NCBI GenBank assembly: GCA_900545935.1
Contig: URAP01000013.1
Span: forward strand, 1-44,520
DNA length: 44,520 nucleotides
Origin: an uncultured Eubacteriales bacterium
GTDB lineage: Bacteria; Bacillota; Clostridia; Oscillospirales; CAG-272
Reading direction: 5' to 3'
Shown: one piece after another, positions 33,735 through 41,279 of the stretch
How the letters are laid out: each line of letters starts with the position of its first letter
How positions within the stretch are numbered: position 1 is the stretch's first letter
Position numbers and translations under genes: made by a program
The notes under the pieces: model-generated
Database searches by the model: none
What the model saw: only the letters and a program-made list of their open reading frames with translations
What the model was told of the DNA's origin: nothing

Positions 33735-33763
33735 ATTATAACACGCCCGGGCGATTCGGTCAA
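33735..33763 (-). promoter_or_regulatory. sigma-A promoter of guaB-mntP
   Basis: On the minus strand TTGACC (33763-33758) and a perfect TATAAT (33740-33735) are 17 nt apart. The spacer contains the palindrome CGCCCGGGCG. The predicted start near 33728 gives a 35-nt leader. Confidence 0.75.
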
Positions 33764-33951
33764 TATTAAAATGAAGCTCCGATAGACAATATTTCGACCA
33801 GACCGGCGCGATTTTTTGATATTTACATCAAAGCTCACCGCAAGCGACAGTTTATTTTGTGCCGTTTAGCATGATGAGGAAAACGATGTCCGTATATCGG
33901 CACACAACACGAGCCGCCGCGAATCATTGCCGTATGATGCTCTATCTCTCC

Positions 33952-34116
33952 TCACCTCTCCGCCGATGCCGTTATATACCGGTCGTCAGCAGTATCCGAG
34001 AGGCTGTCGTATATCTGCTTGAGCCTGTTCAAATCAATATTTGTAATGCCGATGGACGATACCTCGCATCCGTCGTACTGCTTAAACACTTCCACATACT
34101 TATTTTGATTGAACAT
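33952..34116 (-). CDS. possible 54-residue orphan protein or gene fragment
   Basis: In the otherwise empty 33764-34280 stretch an ATG at 34116 opens 54 codons that look coding (FNQNKYVEVFKQYDG, then NIDLNRLKQIYDSLSDTADD). No SD precedes it, and the product looks like part of a longer helical protein. It may be a fragment of a decayed gene. I do not recognise it. The rest of the interval holds only a small hairpin TCGTAC/GTACGA near 34185-34200. Confidence 0.3.
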   Translation of the reverse strand: MFNQNKYVEVFKQYDGCEVSSIGITNIDLNRLKQIYDSLSDTADDRYITASAER

Positions 34117-34280
34117 TAATAAATATAAGAAAATCGTGATAATTCAGCCCTTAAGTTCGCTATTTACGCATTGCTGCGCTCAATGTCGTACACCGTACGA
34201 AGATTAAAATTGAAGGTTTTGTCTTTTCCGTCGCTGAAAATGTGCTCTCTTGCCGCGACCTTGCTTTATCACTATTGCTG

Positions 34281-34318
34281 AAAAAAACGCACTTACAAAC
34301 AAAGTAAGCGCGTTTTTT
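34281..34318. terminator. intrinsic terminator after tRNA-Gln
   Basis: A-rich CGC-ACTTAC and GTAAGCGCG arms (34281-34318) pair with one G-U around AAACAAA, with T and A runs on the two outer sides. It lies two bases past the tRNA CCA on the minus strand and can work in both directions. Confidence 0.75.
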
Positions 34319-34320
34319 CG

Positions 34321-34396
34321 TGGCTGGGGTAGATGGATTCGAACCATCGTAATGCAAGAGTCAAAGTCTTGTGCCTTACCCCTTGGCGATACCCCA
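34321..34396 (-). tRNA. tRNA-Gln(TTG)
   Basis: The minus strand from 34396 folds as a tRNA. The acceptor TGGGGTA pairs with TACCCCA; the anticodon loop is CTTTGAC with anticodon TTG; the T loop is TTCGAAT and CCA is encoded. It is preceded by its own promoter and followed by a terminator. Confidence 0.95.
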
Positions 34397-34414
34397 ATAG
34401 AACTATACTCATGT

Positions 34415-34443
34415 ATTATACAACAGTTCAAAGGAAAAATCAA
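34415..34443 (-). promoter_or_regulatory. sigma-A promoter of tRNA-Gln
   Basis: On the minus strand TTGATT (34443-34438) and TATAAT (34420-34415) are 17 nt apart. The start near 34408 leaves a 12-nt leader. Confidence 0.7.
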
Positions 34444-34484
34444 GATAAATTTTCGCAGCTTTGCTCGTATCACGTAATTCGAGA

Positions 34485-34512
34485 ATATTGATATTTTTTA
34501 TCCTATCAATAT
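34485..34512. repeat. 9-bp inverted repeat at the array's distal side
   Basis: ATATTGATA (34485-34493) and TATCAATAT (34504-34512) are perfect inverted repeats around TTTTTTATCC. They lie about 90 nt beyond the last repeat. As the array is read on the minus strand this region could shape the 3' end of the precursor, but there is no U tract after the stem in that direction. Confidence 0.45.
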
Positions 34513-34604
34513 GTTAAAACTGCTTTCGTTCACTATACTTTGGTACATACTTTGTCGTAGAAACGAGGATAACCTCCGTGTTCGTGACAATAATTGTACT
34601 CGAT

Positions 34605-35652
34605 ATTTCAATCCACGCTCCCCGTGCGGGGAGCGACTTCCATTGTCATAGCCAGATAGCGGCATACGATACATTTCAATCCACGCTCCCCGTGTGGGGA
34701 GCGACTGTTATATTGCGCAAGCTCGCCGTTTACATACGCATTTCAATCCACGCTCCCCATGTGGGGAGCGACCGGAGTTCCTTAACCGTCATTTGGAACT
34801 CTCGAAATTTCAATCCACGCTCCCCGTGTGGGGAGCGACGTTTTGCGATACATCAATACACTTTTTCAACACAATTTCAATCCACGCTCCCCGTGCGGGG
34901 AGCGACGCGGACAGCGACCACCGGCGAACCGTGCCGGAGAATTTCAATCCACGCTCCCCGTGCGGGGAGCGACCGGACTCTTTTTCAATATCCATCAGAT
35001 ACTTTTTATTTCAATCCACGCTCCCCGTGCGGGGAGCGACGCCGACCTTGCCGCCCGGGTGAAGTGGTGGACAGATATTTCAATCCACGCTCCCCGTGCG
35101 GGGAGCGACTGCAGCAGCCCCGACCGGCTGCCCCACGGCAAGAATTTCAATCCACGCTCCCCGTGCGGGGAGCGACTCGTCAAGACTTGCTGTGTTGCTA
35201 TGTCCCATTCCATTTCAATCCACGCTCCCCGTGCGGGGAGCGACGCATAGCTTTATGTAATCGGCGATAATTCCGCCGAATTTCAATCCACGCTCCCCGT
35301 GCGGGGAGCGACGGCGGAGCGCATGGCGGCTTGTAGCGATTTAATCATTTCAATCCACGCTCCCCGTGCGGGGAGCGACATAATGGTTGGGTTCTTGTCA
35401 CTACGCACATGGGTATTTCAATCCACGCTCCCCGTGCGGGGAGCGACTTCGGTGAAATGCGCAGGGTACTGATAGCCTTAGCGATTTCAATCCACGCTCC
35501 CCGTGCGGGGAGCGACACCTGATGCTGTACTATCAAGAACGGTATTAATAGTATTTCAATCCACGCTCCCCGTGCGGGGAGCGACGGTCTCGTAATCAGT
35601 CCACTGCGCCGATATACTTATTTCAATCCACGCTCCCCGTGCGGGGAGCGAC
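34605..35652 (-). CRISPR. type I-C CRISPR array, 16 repeats, 15 spacers
   Basis: A 33-nt repeat, read on the minus strand as GTCGCTCCCC-GCACG-GGGAGCGTGGATTGAAAT, occurs 16 times starting at 34605, 34673, 34740, 34807, 34874, 34941, 35008, 35077, 35144, 35212, 35280, 35347, 35415, 35484, 35553 and 35620. Spacers are 34-36 nt. The sequence, its GCTCCCC/GGGGAGC stem and the ATTGAAAT end are typical of I-C. Three repeats at the left side (34673, 34740, 34807) have changed loop bases, which marks the left as the old end. The leader is therefore on the right, toward cas2. All spacers differ from each other by eye. Confidence 0.97.
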
Positions 35653-35814
35653 AGCAATATATAACAGTAATTACGCTCAAGTAAAGTATATCACCGTAAA
35701 TATTGCACATCCAAACTTTATTTCACAAACACCACCTTTACTAACAATCGCTTTAACGCGCCAAATCACGGTGCGAACCTCTTAGAGGATCCATGTTCGC
35801 CACAAGTTCGCACC
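35653..35814 (-). promoter_or_regulatory. CRISPR leader with cas2-proximal hairpin
   Basis: The A/T-rich stretch between cas2 and the first repeat is the leader, read on the minus strand. At its cas2 end GGTGCGAAC and GTTCGCACC (35769-35815) form a 9-bp stem enclosing a small CCTC/GAGG hairpin. Hairpins of this GGTGCGAA type next to cas2 are common in I-C loci. A TATACT box in the leader has no clear -35 partner. Confidence 0.6.
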
Positions 35815-36105
35815 TTAAAATATCAACGGCTCATCAACGCTAATCTCACGTTTCACCCCGTAATGCTCGATCTTATTCTTGTAATTATTCCCAATCCGAT
35901 AAAACCTTAGGCTATCCTGCTCGGCGGCAATCTCTTTCTTCAGTCTTTCGCGCAGAAGAACAAATTGCGTCTCGTCAACTACGCATTCAAAAACCGAGTT
36001 CTGTACGCGTACTCCGTACTTCTGACAGATTCTCGCTACGTGCCTGAGACGTTTCTGCCCACCGCTGTCGGCAAGCGACACATCGTATGTTACAAGTATC
36101 AGCAT
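35815..36105 (-). CDS. cas2: CRISPR adaptation endoribonuclease/structural protein Cas2
   Basis: A 96-residue ferredoxin-fold protein that forms the Cas1-Cas2 integrase complex inserting new spacers at the leader end. It starts MLILVTYDVSLAD with the conserved Asp at position 8 and has the I-C-type RHVARICQKYGVRVQNSVFE segment. It follows cas1 by 6 nt and is the last gene of the operon, adjacent to the leader. Confidence 0.95.
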   Translation of the reverse strand: MLILVTYDVSLADSGGQKRLRHVARICQKYGVRVQNSVFECVVDETQFVLLRERLKKEIAAEQDSLRFYRIGNNYKNKIEHYGVKREISVDEPLIF

Positions 36106-36111
36106 AGTCCC

Positions 36112-37143
36112 TCACTTCCGGAAAAAAGGCGGATATGTGTCAAGATCTCCCCGCAGCCATCTTGCAAACAGCATAGCTTGACTGTATGGAACAAGTCCCC
36201 ATTGCAATTTTTCGCCGAGAAAAGGATGAGTAATTGTCTCCTGCTTGCGTGTCTGCCAAGCAGACAGATATTTTTTTCTTGCAACGTCCTTAAGAAATAC
36301 CGCGCCGTTTTCATTGATATCAAAATCATCAACTGCAACAGCGCCGAGATTTATCTGCGACAACACAAATCTGTCGGCATACGCAGCTCTCAGTTCCTCA
36401 AGAATATCGAGTGCGAGCGAGCATCGACCCGGGCGTTTTTTATGCAGATATCCGACATATGGGTCAAGCCCGACACTTTCAAGCGCGCCGCAAATTTCAT
36501 TTGTAAGAAGCGTATATGTGAACGAAAGAAGTGCGTTGACGCGATCTGTCGGAGGTCTGCGATTACGCTCGTCAAACCTGAATTCATCCTTATTTCGGAG
36601 TATCATCTGATCGAAAACGCCGAAATACGCTTTTGCAGCCGTTCCCTCTATCCCCATCAGCTCTGCGTTGTCGGCGGCAGACGGCACCTGAGTAAGGCAT
36701 GCCTTATGCAGTTCTATCGCCTCGCGAAGAGCAGCTGTGTCGACCCTTTGCGGGTGATCGCGCAGCGTTCTTTCTATGACCCATCGGCAATTATATATCT
36801 TTGCCTCGATGAAGGTCTTTGCCACCCCAAGCGAGCCTGCGTCATCCGCCGCCAAAAGCATCTGCGACTCACGAAGCAGCACATTTCCGTGAACCGGACC
36901 GCTCACGCGAGCAAGAAACCTACCGTGTGTGCTGAGAAAGCATAACTCTATTCCGCGCTCGGCACATGCACCGAGAAGTGCGGGACTTGCGCCCTTATAA
37001 GCGAAACAGACTATTGACTGTAAATTTATCAGCGGGATCCTGCCGATCTCCTTTTCATCTCCGAGAATAACGACCGTCTCACCGTCAAGTCGTAGGTAAG
37101 CATCTGGAATAGTGACATAAAGTGTATTGAGCAGTTTTTTCAT
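36112..37143 (-). CDS. cas1: CRISPR-associated integrase Cas1 (type I-C)
   Basis: A 343-residue metal-dependent integrase. After an N-terminal beta domain (LYVTIPDAYLRLDGETVV) the helical catalytic domain has the Glu in GIEGTAAKAYF, the His in YLHKKRPGRCSLALD and the following Asp, the expected active-site trio. The ATG overlaps the cas4 stop by 4 nt, so they are coupled. The length is normal for I-C. Confidence 0.96.
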   Translation of the reverse strand: MKKLLNTLYVTIPDAYLRLDGETVVILGDEKEIGRIPLINLQSIVCFAYKGASPALLGACAERGIELCFLSTHGRFLARVSGPVHGNVLLRESQMLLAADDAGSLGVAKTFIEAKIYNCRWVIERTLRDHPQRVDTAALREAIELHKACLTQVPSAADNAELMGIEGTAAKAYFGVFDQMILRNKDEFRFDERNRRPPTDRVNALLSFTYTLLTNEICGALESVGLDPYVGYLHKKRPGRCSLALDILEELRAAYADRFVLSQINLGAVAVDDFDINENGAVFLKDVARKKYLSAWQTRKQETITHPFLGEKLQWGLVPYSQAMLFARWLRGDLDTYPPFFRK

Positions 37144-37796
37144 TCTTCAGAAAGCACTCCCTTCACATATTCCGATGCCGATCCGCGCCTTGAAAGTCCC
37201 GGCTGACAGATATCATACAGCGAGCAGCTGCGGCACGCCTTCTGCGGTCGAACCTTCGGAGTATGTCCGCACTTCATGAGTGAATTCATCTCCGAAACAG
37301 CGTTTTCCACATCGTCTCGCAGAGTCTGACCTATGTCATAGGTTTTACGTGCATGAAGCGCACCGTAATAGATATCTGCCTGCGGAATATCTGTCACAAG
37401 CATCTCTTCGAGACAGATGACCTGCGCACATAACTGCCACAGATCAGCCTCGTCCGGCGAGCCGTGCTTGTACTCGACAGGATTCACTATATATCTGCCC
37501 TCTCGCCCGTATATAGCTATGCCATGCTCATCATCACGAATAAGCTCGACAATATCGCAGATACCGGTAATTCCGAGCCTATCGGATCTTACAGGCATTC
37601 CCCGAGAGAGTATAAGTCGCCCGCGCTTTTCGGTAAATCCGTCGTCGTGTACCCGCTCGTGCATCAGATTTCCGGAGACGGTAAGCGAATTCTCCGCCCA
37701 CTGCTGTTCAATGTGAACAAGTGCCCAACGCCTCCGGCAGAACCTGAAATGCTTTATACCCGAGATCTGCAGATAATCGTCAGTTGATCTGTACAT
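37140..37796 (-). CDS. cas4: CRISPR-associated exonuclease Cas4
   Basis: A RecB-family nuclease of about 218 residues that trims and orients prespacers for Cas1-Cas2. The four Fe-S cysteines are visible: one in HFRFCRRRWAL near residue 19 and three near the C-terminus in CRSCSLYDIC. The nuclease core has VNPVEYKHGSP. The ATG at 37796 (MYRSTDDYLQISGIKHF) is taken as the start, which overlaps cas7 by 17 nt; a GTG at 37823 would add 9 residues. Confidence 0.95.
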   Translation of the reverse strand: MYRSTDDYLQISGIKHFRFCRRRWALVHIEQQWAENSLTVSGNLMHERVHDDGFTEKRGRLILSRGMPVRSDRLGITGICDIVELIRDDEHGIAIYGREGRYIVNPVEYKHGSPDEADLWQLCAQVICLEEMLVTDIPQADIYYGALHARKTYDIGQTLRDDVENAVSEMNSLMKCGHTPKVRPQKACRSCSLYDICQPGLSRRGSASEYVKGVLSEE

Positions 37797-38688
37797 CTTC
37801 GCAAGCGAGACCGGGAAGCTCACCGACGGTAATTAAGTAATCGTCAATGCTCCTTGCATCAACAACACCCGGCTTTTTTTCTACCTTGAGCAGCTTATGC
37901 ACCTTAGCGGGAGAATACTGACCGATCTCATTGTTATGCATCCACCAGATAAGCCGTACGACCTCCATTGAGCCGGAGGGGCGAGCTGCGGTCTCGTCAT
38001 TGACAAAGAGCGTTCGCAGAGCCTCCTTCAACAGTTCGGCATCCTCATCGGAAAAGCCGGTCTTTTCTGCCTGCTTGACATTTATTGAGCCAAATGTTGT
38101 ATAAACGCCGAAATCGACAAAATACTTCGTTCCCATGGTATCCTTGCCGCGCTTATCAGGATCGGCACCTGTCTCAAGATTGACCGATTTTGTGATCTGC
38201 ATTACGTTGATATCGACCGGATCGGAGCTTACCGCCATCTGGATGCTGACAGGTCCGCGTATACCGATGGATACCGAATCCGAATTCTCACCCTCCTCCG
38301 AATTCTCATCGCCTTTCTTTTTTGACTTCTTGTTATCCTTGAATGCGAATACCTGTCCGAATGCGCGTACATCAAACCATTCCCCGCAAGCGGCTTTCGC
38401 ATACCCCGTTCTATCGCTCTTAGCTGCTTTGAGAGCCTCGCAGTCATCGGCTCGGTCGCGTAACGAACGGTAAGTATCATTGCGATTATCATCCGACTGA
38501 ACGAATATGTTCTCACCCATATCGAGCAAGCGGTTTCTAATCTTTCTTTTCAGACAGACATCGGAGACCTCACCGAAGCCGTCAATATCGGTACGCGGGC
38601 GGTTTCCGTCAAGCGGATCGCCGTTCGGATTGCATTTTGTCGCGGTAAATACAAGCGCAAAATCGATTTTCTTTTTGATGTTATTCAT
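37780..38688 (-). CDS. cas7: Cascade backbone protein Cas7 (Csd2), type I-C
   Basis: A 302-residue RAMP protein whose copies coat the crRNA spacer in the type I-C Cascade. The N-terminal FTATKCNPNGDPLDGNRPRTD block is the Csd2 hallmark, followed by CLKRKIRNRLLD. A charged insertion DNKKSKKKGDENSEEGEN (about 117-135) is longer and more polar than usual and probably forms a loop. GPVSIQMAVS and TKYFVDFGVYTTFGSIN follow. One base separates it from cas8c upstream. Confidence 0.95.
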   Translation of the reverse strand: MNNIKKKIDFALVFTATKCNPNGDPLDGNRPRTDIDGFGEVSDVCLKRKIRNRLLDMGENIFVQSDDNRNDTYRSLRDRADDCEALKAAKSDRTGYAKAACGEWFDVRAFGQVFAFKDNKKSKKKGDENSEEGENSDSVSIGIRGPVSIQMAVSSDPVDINVMQITKSVNLETGADPDKRGKDTMGTKYFVDFGVYTTFGSINVKQAEKTGFSDEDAELLKEALRTLFVNDETAARPSGSMEVVRLIWWMHNNEIGQYSPAKVHKLLKVEKKPGVVDARSIDDYLITVGELPGLACEDVQIN

Positions 38689-38689
38689 T

Positions 38690-40528
38690 TCAGTTCTCCT
38701 TCTTTCCGTTGATCAAAACATATCTCTGATTATGATATCCCTCAATAAAGCGCGGCGAAAGCGGTGAATTGCTGCCGGTAATGTTGTCGCCGAGATTAAA
38801 TACAGCGTCGATAAGCCTCTCATACCACATGCGTGACGGCGCTCCGAGCTTCCCGAGATACGGCGATAATTTTATCTCGAGATTTTGCCATGTTGTCGCC
38901 GGGCGCTGCTGCATCGCAGTGAACAGGCGCACCGCATTTGTCATACCGCCGCCGTCAGCCCCTCTCGAGACCTTTGCCTCGATGATATCCGCAATCGCGG
39001 TCAACCGTCCGTACAGATAACTGCGATCTGTCTCTTTTTCGTTTAAAGCCACGTCATATTCCTCCTTTATATCCGCACTATTCAGCATGGCGAGCGCTGT
39101 CCCCATGCATTCGATCCAATCATTTTTCTGCCAGCTCCCACCTCTGCCGCGAAAGCTCTGGGGATTGAGCACTCTATGATAAGCGGTCATGGCATAGCCG
39201 ATCGGCACGCGCCTGCCTCCGTATATACAGGCAAGCATATTCAGGCAAAAATGCCGCAGCTGTTTTGTACCCGAGTTCTCTTCCTTGCCGCTGCGCTTTG
39301 CAGACAACACCGTATCCTTGCCGAATACCGCGTAAGCAATATCATCAAGAACCGGCGTAGACACCGCGGTATACCGGGTGCCGTCGTTGCCGCGTACTGT
39401 CATTCGCCATGAGCAGCTTTTATACCATCTTTCGATCCGTTCAAGATATTCACTGCCGCCAAGCTCCTCGTAGTAATTTATCGAGGCTCTGCCAAGGGTA
39501 GCGGTTTCAATGCCCATGAGAATTATACGTTTTTCTGGCTCATATGCCGGGGATCTTTTTCGATATCCGGCAAGCCTTGCGGAGATGAAATTCGAATAAG
39601 CCTCCGCCGTATCAAGCCTGATCTCCGGGGAAAGTCCGAGAAAATCAAGATCATTATCGGGCTGAATAATATCATAGCATTCCTTGCTCCAGGCGACAAA
39701 AATAAGATTGAATTTTCTAAAGCCCTGCCGCTTTATCAACCATCTAAGTGTGTTATGTGCCTTTTCCGAGGTCTCATAACCGATCAGACAAGCATCATCT
39801 GCCGAGCAAAAACGTCCGTTGTATTGAAACGTTCGCTGATTGCATTTTGAAGAGATCAGCTTTGCGCTTCCGAACAGCTTCTGATGTTTCTCGATTATCG
39901 GAGTCATCTTACCGTCCGCATAGCAGAGACCCTGATTTCCCATCGAGTCTATCAGCCGATTCTTCCACGAATCTCGTATATCATCCCGTTCGGAAATACT
40001 TACATAATCGTGCTTTGTATCGTCGTATACCTTAAATTCAACAATGCCCTTATATAGATTCTCACGCGAGCTGTTTGAAGCACTGTCTTTATCGGTTATA
40101 TATCCGTTCTTTTTTAGATCGCTTGCCAAGGTTCTGCCATCAAGGTAATCATAGAGCAAGCCGAGCACAGACGGCGCATCCTGCTCACCGCACCATTCAC
40201 CGAGTGAGGTAATATAGCTGTCAAAATAGTCTTCAAATGAGAGACCGAGCAGCTCGGACAGATCGCCTGCCATATACCGCAGCTCATCAAAAAGCGGATA
40301 AGGAACAGCACCTCCGGTTCGTACGGCAGCTTTAGGCGACGACGGCATACGTACCGACTTGTTTTTGTGCCGCTCGGCGTCCCGAAAGCGCCCGTTTGCA
40401 TCAAGATAAACGGTAAAAAGCACATTCTTTTCAACATAGCCTACCGGGACTATGCGCACTCCCGTTTGCTCATACTCGCCGCCGTAAAAATTATCATAGG
40501 TCTCGCTGAGCGATGTGAGCCAACTCAT
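38690..40528 (-). CDS. cas8c: Cascade large subunit Cas8c (Csd1)
   Basis: A protein of about 612 residues that recognises the PAM and opens target DNA in type I-C Cascade. It starts MSWLTSLSETYDNFYG, has the Csd1-type HNTLRWLIKRQGFR and FVAWSKECYD segments in the middle and ends WYERLIDAVFNLGDNI...SPRFIEGYHNQRY. I-C Cas8c genes carry an internal start that yields the small subunit Cas11c; such a start should be in the last third, but I cannot pick it with certainty. The ATG at 40528 sits after a GGAGGTGGAGG tract, and the gene overlaps cas5 by 35 nt. Confidence 0.94.
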   Translation of the reverse strand: MSWLTSLSETYDNFYGGEYEQTGVRIVPVGYVEKNVLFTVYLDANGRFRDAERHKNKSVRMPSSPKAAVRTGGAVPYPLFDELRYMAGDLSELLGLSFEDYFDSYITSLGEWCGEQDAPSVLGLLYDYLDGRTLASDLKKNGYITDKDSASNSSRENLYKGIVEFKVYDDTKHDYVSISERDDIRDSWKNRLIDSMGNQGLCYADGKMTPIIEKHQKLFGSAKLISSKCNQRTFQYNGRFCSADDACLIGYETSEKAHNTLRWLIKRQGFRKFNLIFVAWSKECYDIIQPDNDLDFLGLSPEIRLDTAEAYSNFISARLAGYRKRSPAYEPEKRIILMGIETATLGRASINYYEELGGSEYLERIERWYKSCSWRMTVRGNDGTRYTAVSTPVLDDIAYAVFGKDTVLSAKRSGKEENSGTKQLRHFCLNMLACIYGGRRVPIGYAMTAYHRVLNPQSFRGRGGSWQKNDWIECMGTALAMLNSADIKEEYDVALNEKETDRSYLYGRLTAIADIIEAKVSRGADGGGMTNAVRLFTAMQQRPATTWQNLEIKLSPYLGKLGAPSRMWYERLIDAVFNLGDNITGSNSPLSPRFIEGYHNQRYVLINGKKEN

Positions 40529-41258
40529 CCTCCTCCACCTCCTCACAGATCTTTCTGAGTGCCGCTTCATCAAGTCCCGAAAACTCTTTAAAATTCTTCT
40601 TTTTCATCGGTCTGATATCACGGCATAGCCGACGGTTGCATGCCGAAGGCTCCATAAATTCTATAACACCGTCGACCATTGTCGGACGCCAAAATCGGAC
40701 ACCGAGCACATCGACGCCTGTCTCGTCCGGATAATCAAAGCCGTGCAGCATCAAGCCGAGGCTTATACTGCCCGTTTTGTCATACGCGCCGACTCCCTCT
40801 CCGAAGCGGCAAGGCTCGACATACCCTTGGCACTCGCGCGTACCGAGGAAAATGTCGCGTCGTCCGCCGCGCTCTATCATGCGCTCGGCAATCTTAAAAT
40901 GCTTGTCCTCATTTCGGTCGTTCTCAAATTCCGGGCGAAACTCATTAAATACAAAGTGCGCCTCTACCTGATAACGCGGTGACTTCAAATAATTGTACAC
41001 CGACAGTGTGTTACCGGAATCGGTAAAGTTAATCGGGCGTATATGCTTTGATTCCGTAACAATGGGATTCATAATACGCACGCGGTCGATGATCCATGTA
41101 ATGGTCGGCTTCCAGTAGATGCTCTCGGTTATTCCCTTAAGTGCCTGATAAGTCGGAACCGAAAGCGTTGACTTTTCACCGCCGATACGTGTAGACGGAT
41201 CGGTGAACAGCGCATACCTGCCGTAGAGCAGATATGATACCTTATTCGGATATTTCAT
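40494..41258 (-). CDS. cas5: crRNA-processing subunit Cas5c (Csd5)
   Basis: A 254-residue RAMP protein. In type I-C, which lacks Cas6, Cas5c cuts the precursor crRNA and stays on the 5' handle. Y48 in SIYWKP and the K119-H120 pair in NEDKHFKIAERM line up with the catalytic Tyr, Lys and His known from the Bacillus halodurans enzyme, so processing activity is likely. It lies 21 nt after cas3. Confidence 0.95.
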   Translation of the reverse strand: MKYPNKVSYLLYGRYALFTDPSTRIGGEKSTLSVPTYQALKGITESIYWKPTITWIIDRVRIMNPIVTESKHIRPINFTDSGNTLSVYNYLKSPRYQVEAHFVFNEFRPEFENDRNEDKHFKIAERMIERGGRRDIFLGTRECQGYVEPCRFGEGVGAYDKTGSISLGLMLHGFDYPDETGVDVLGVRFWRPTMVDGVIEFMEPSACNRRLCRDIRPMKKKNFKEFSGLDEAALRKICEEVEEDELAHIAQRDL

Positions 41259-41279
41259 TTTTTCCTCCTTAGTTTTCTG

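Noticed and set aside
34578..35270. Repetitive open frames across 34.6-35.3 kb encoding reiterated FNPRSPCGER-like peptides
   Set aside because: They are translations of the CRISPR repeats, a common false gene call.
35965..36945. A 326-codon plus-strand open frame opposite cas1 and cas2
   Set aside because: It is antisense to intact cas1 and cas2 genes with all catalytic residues.
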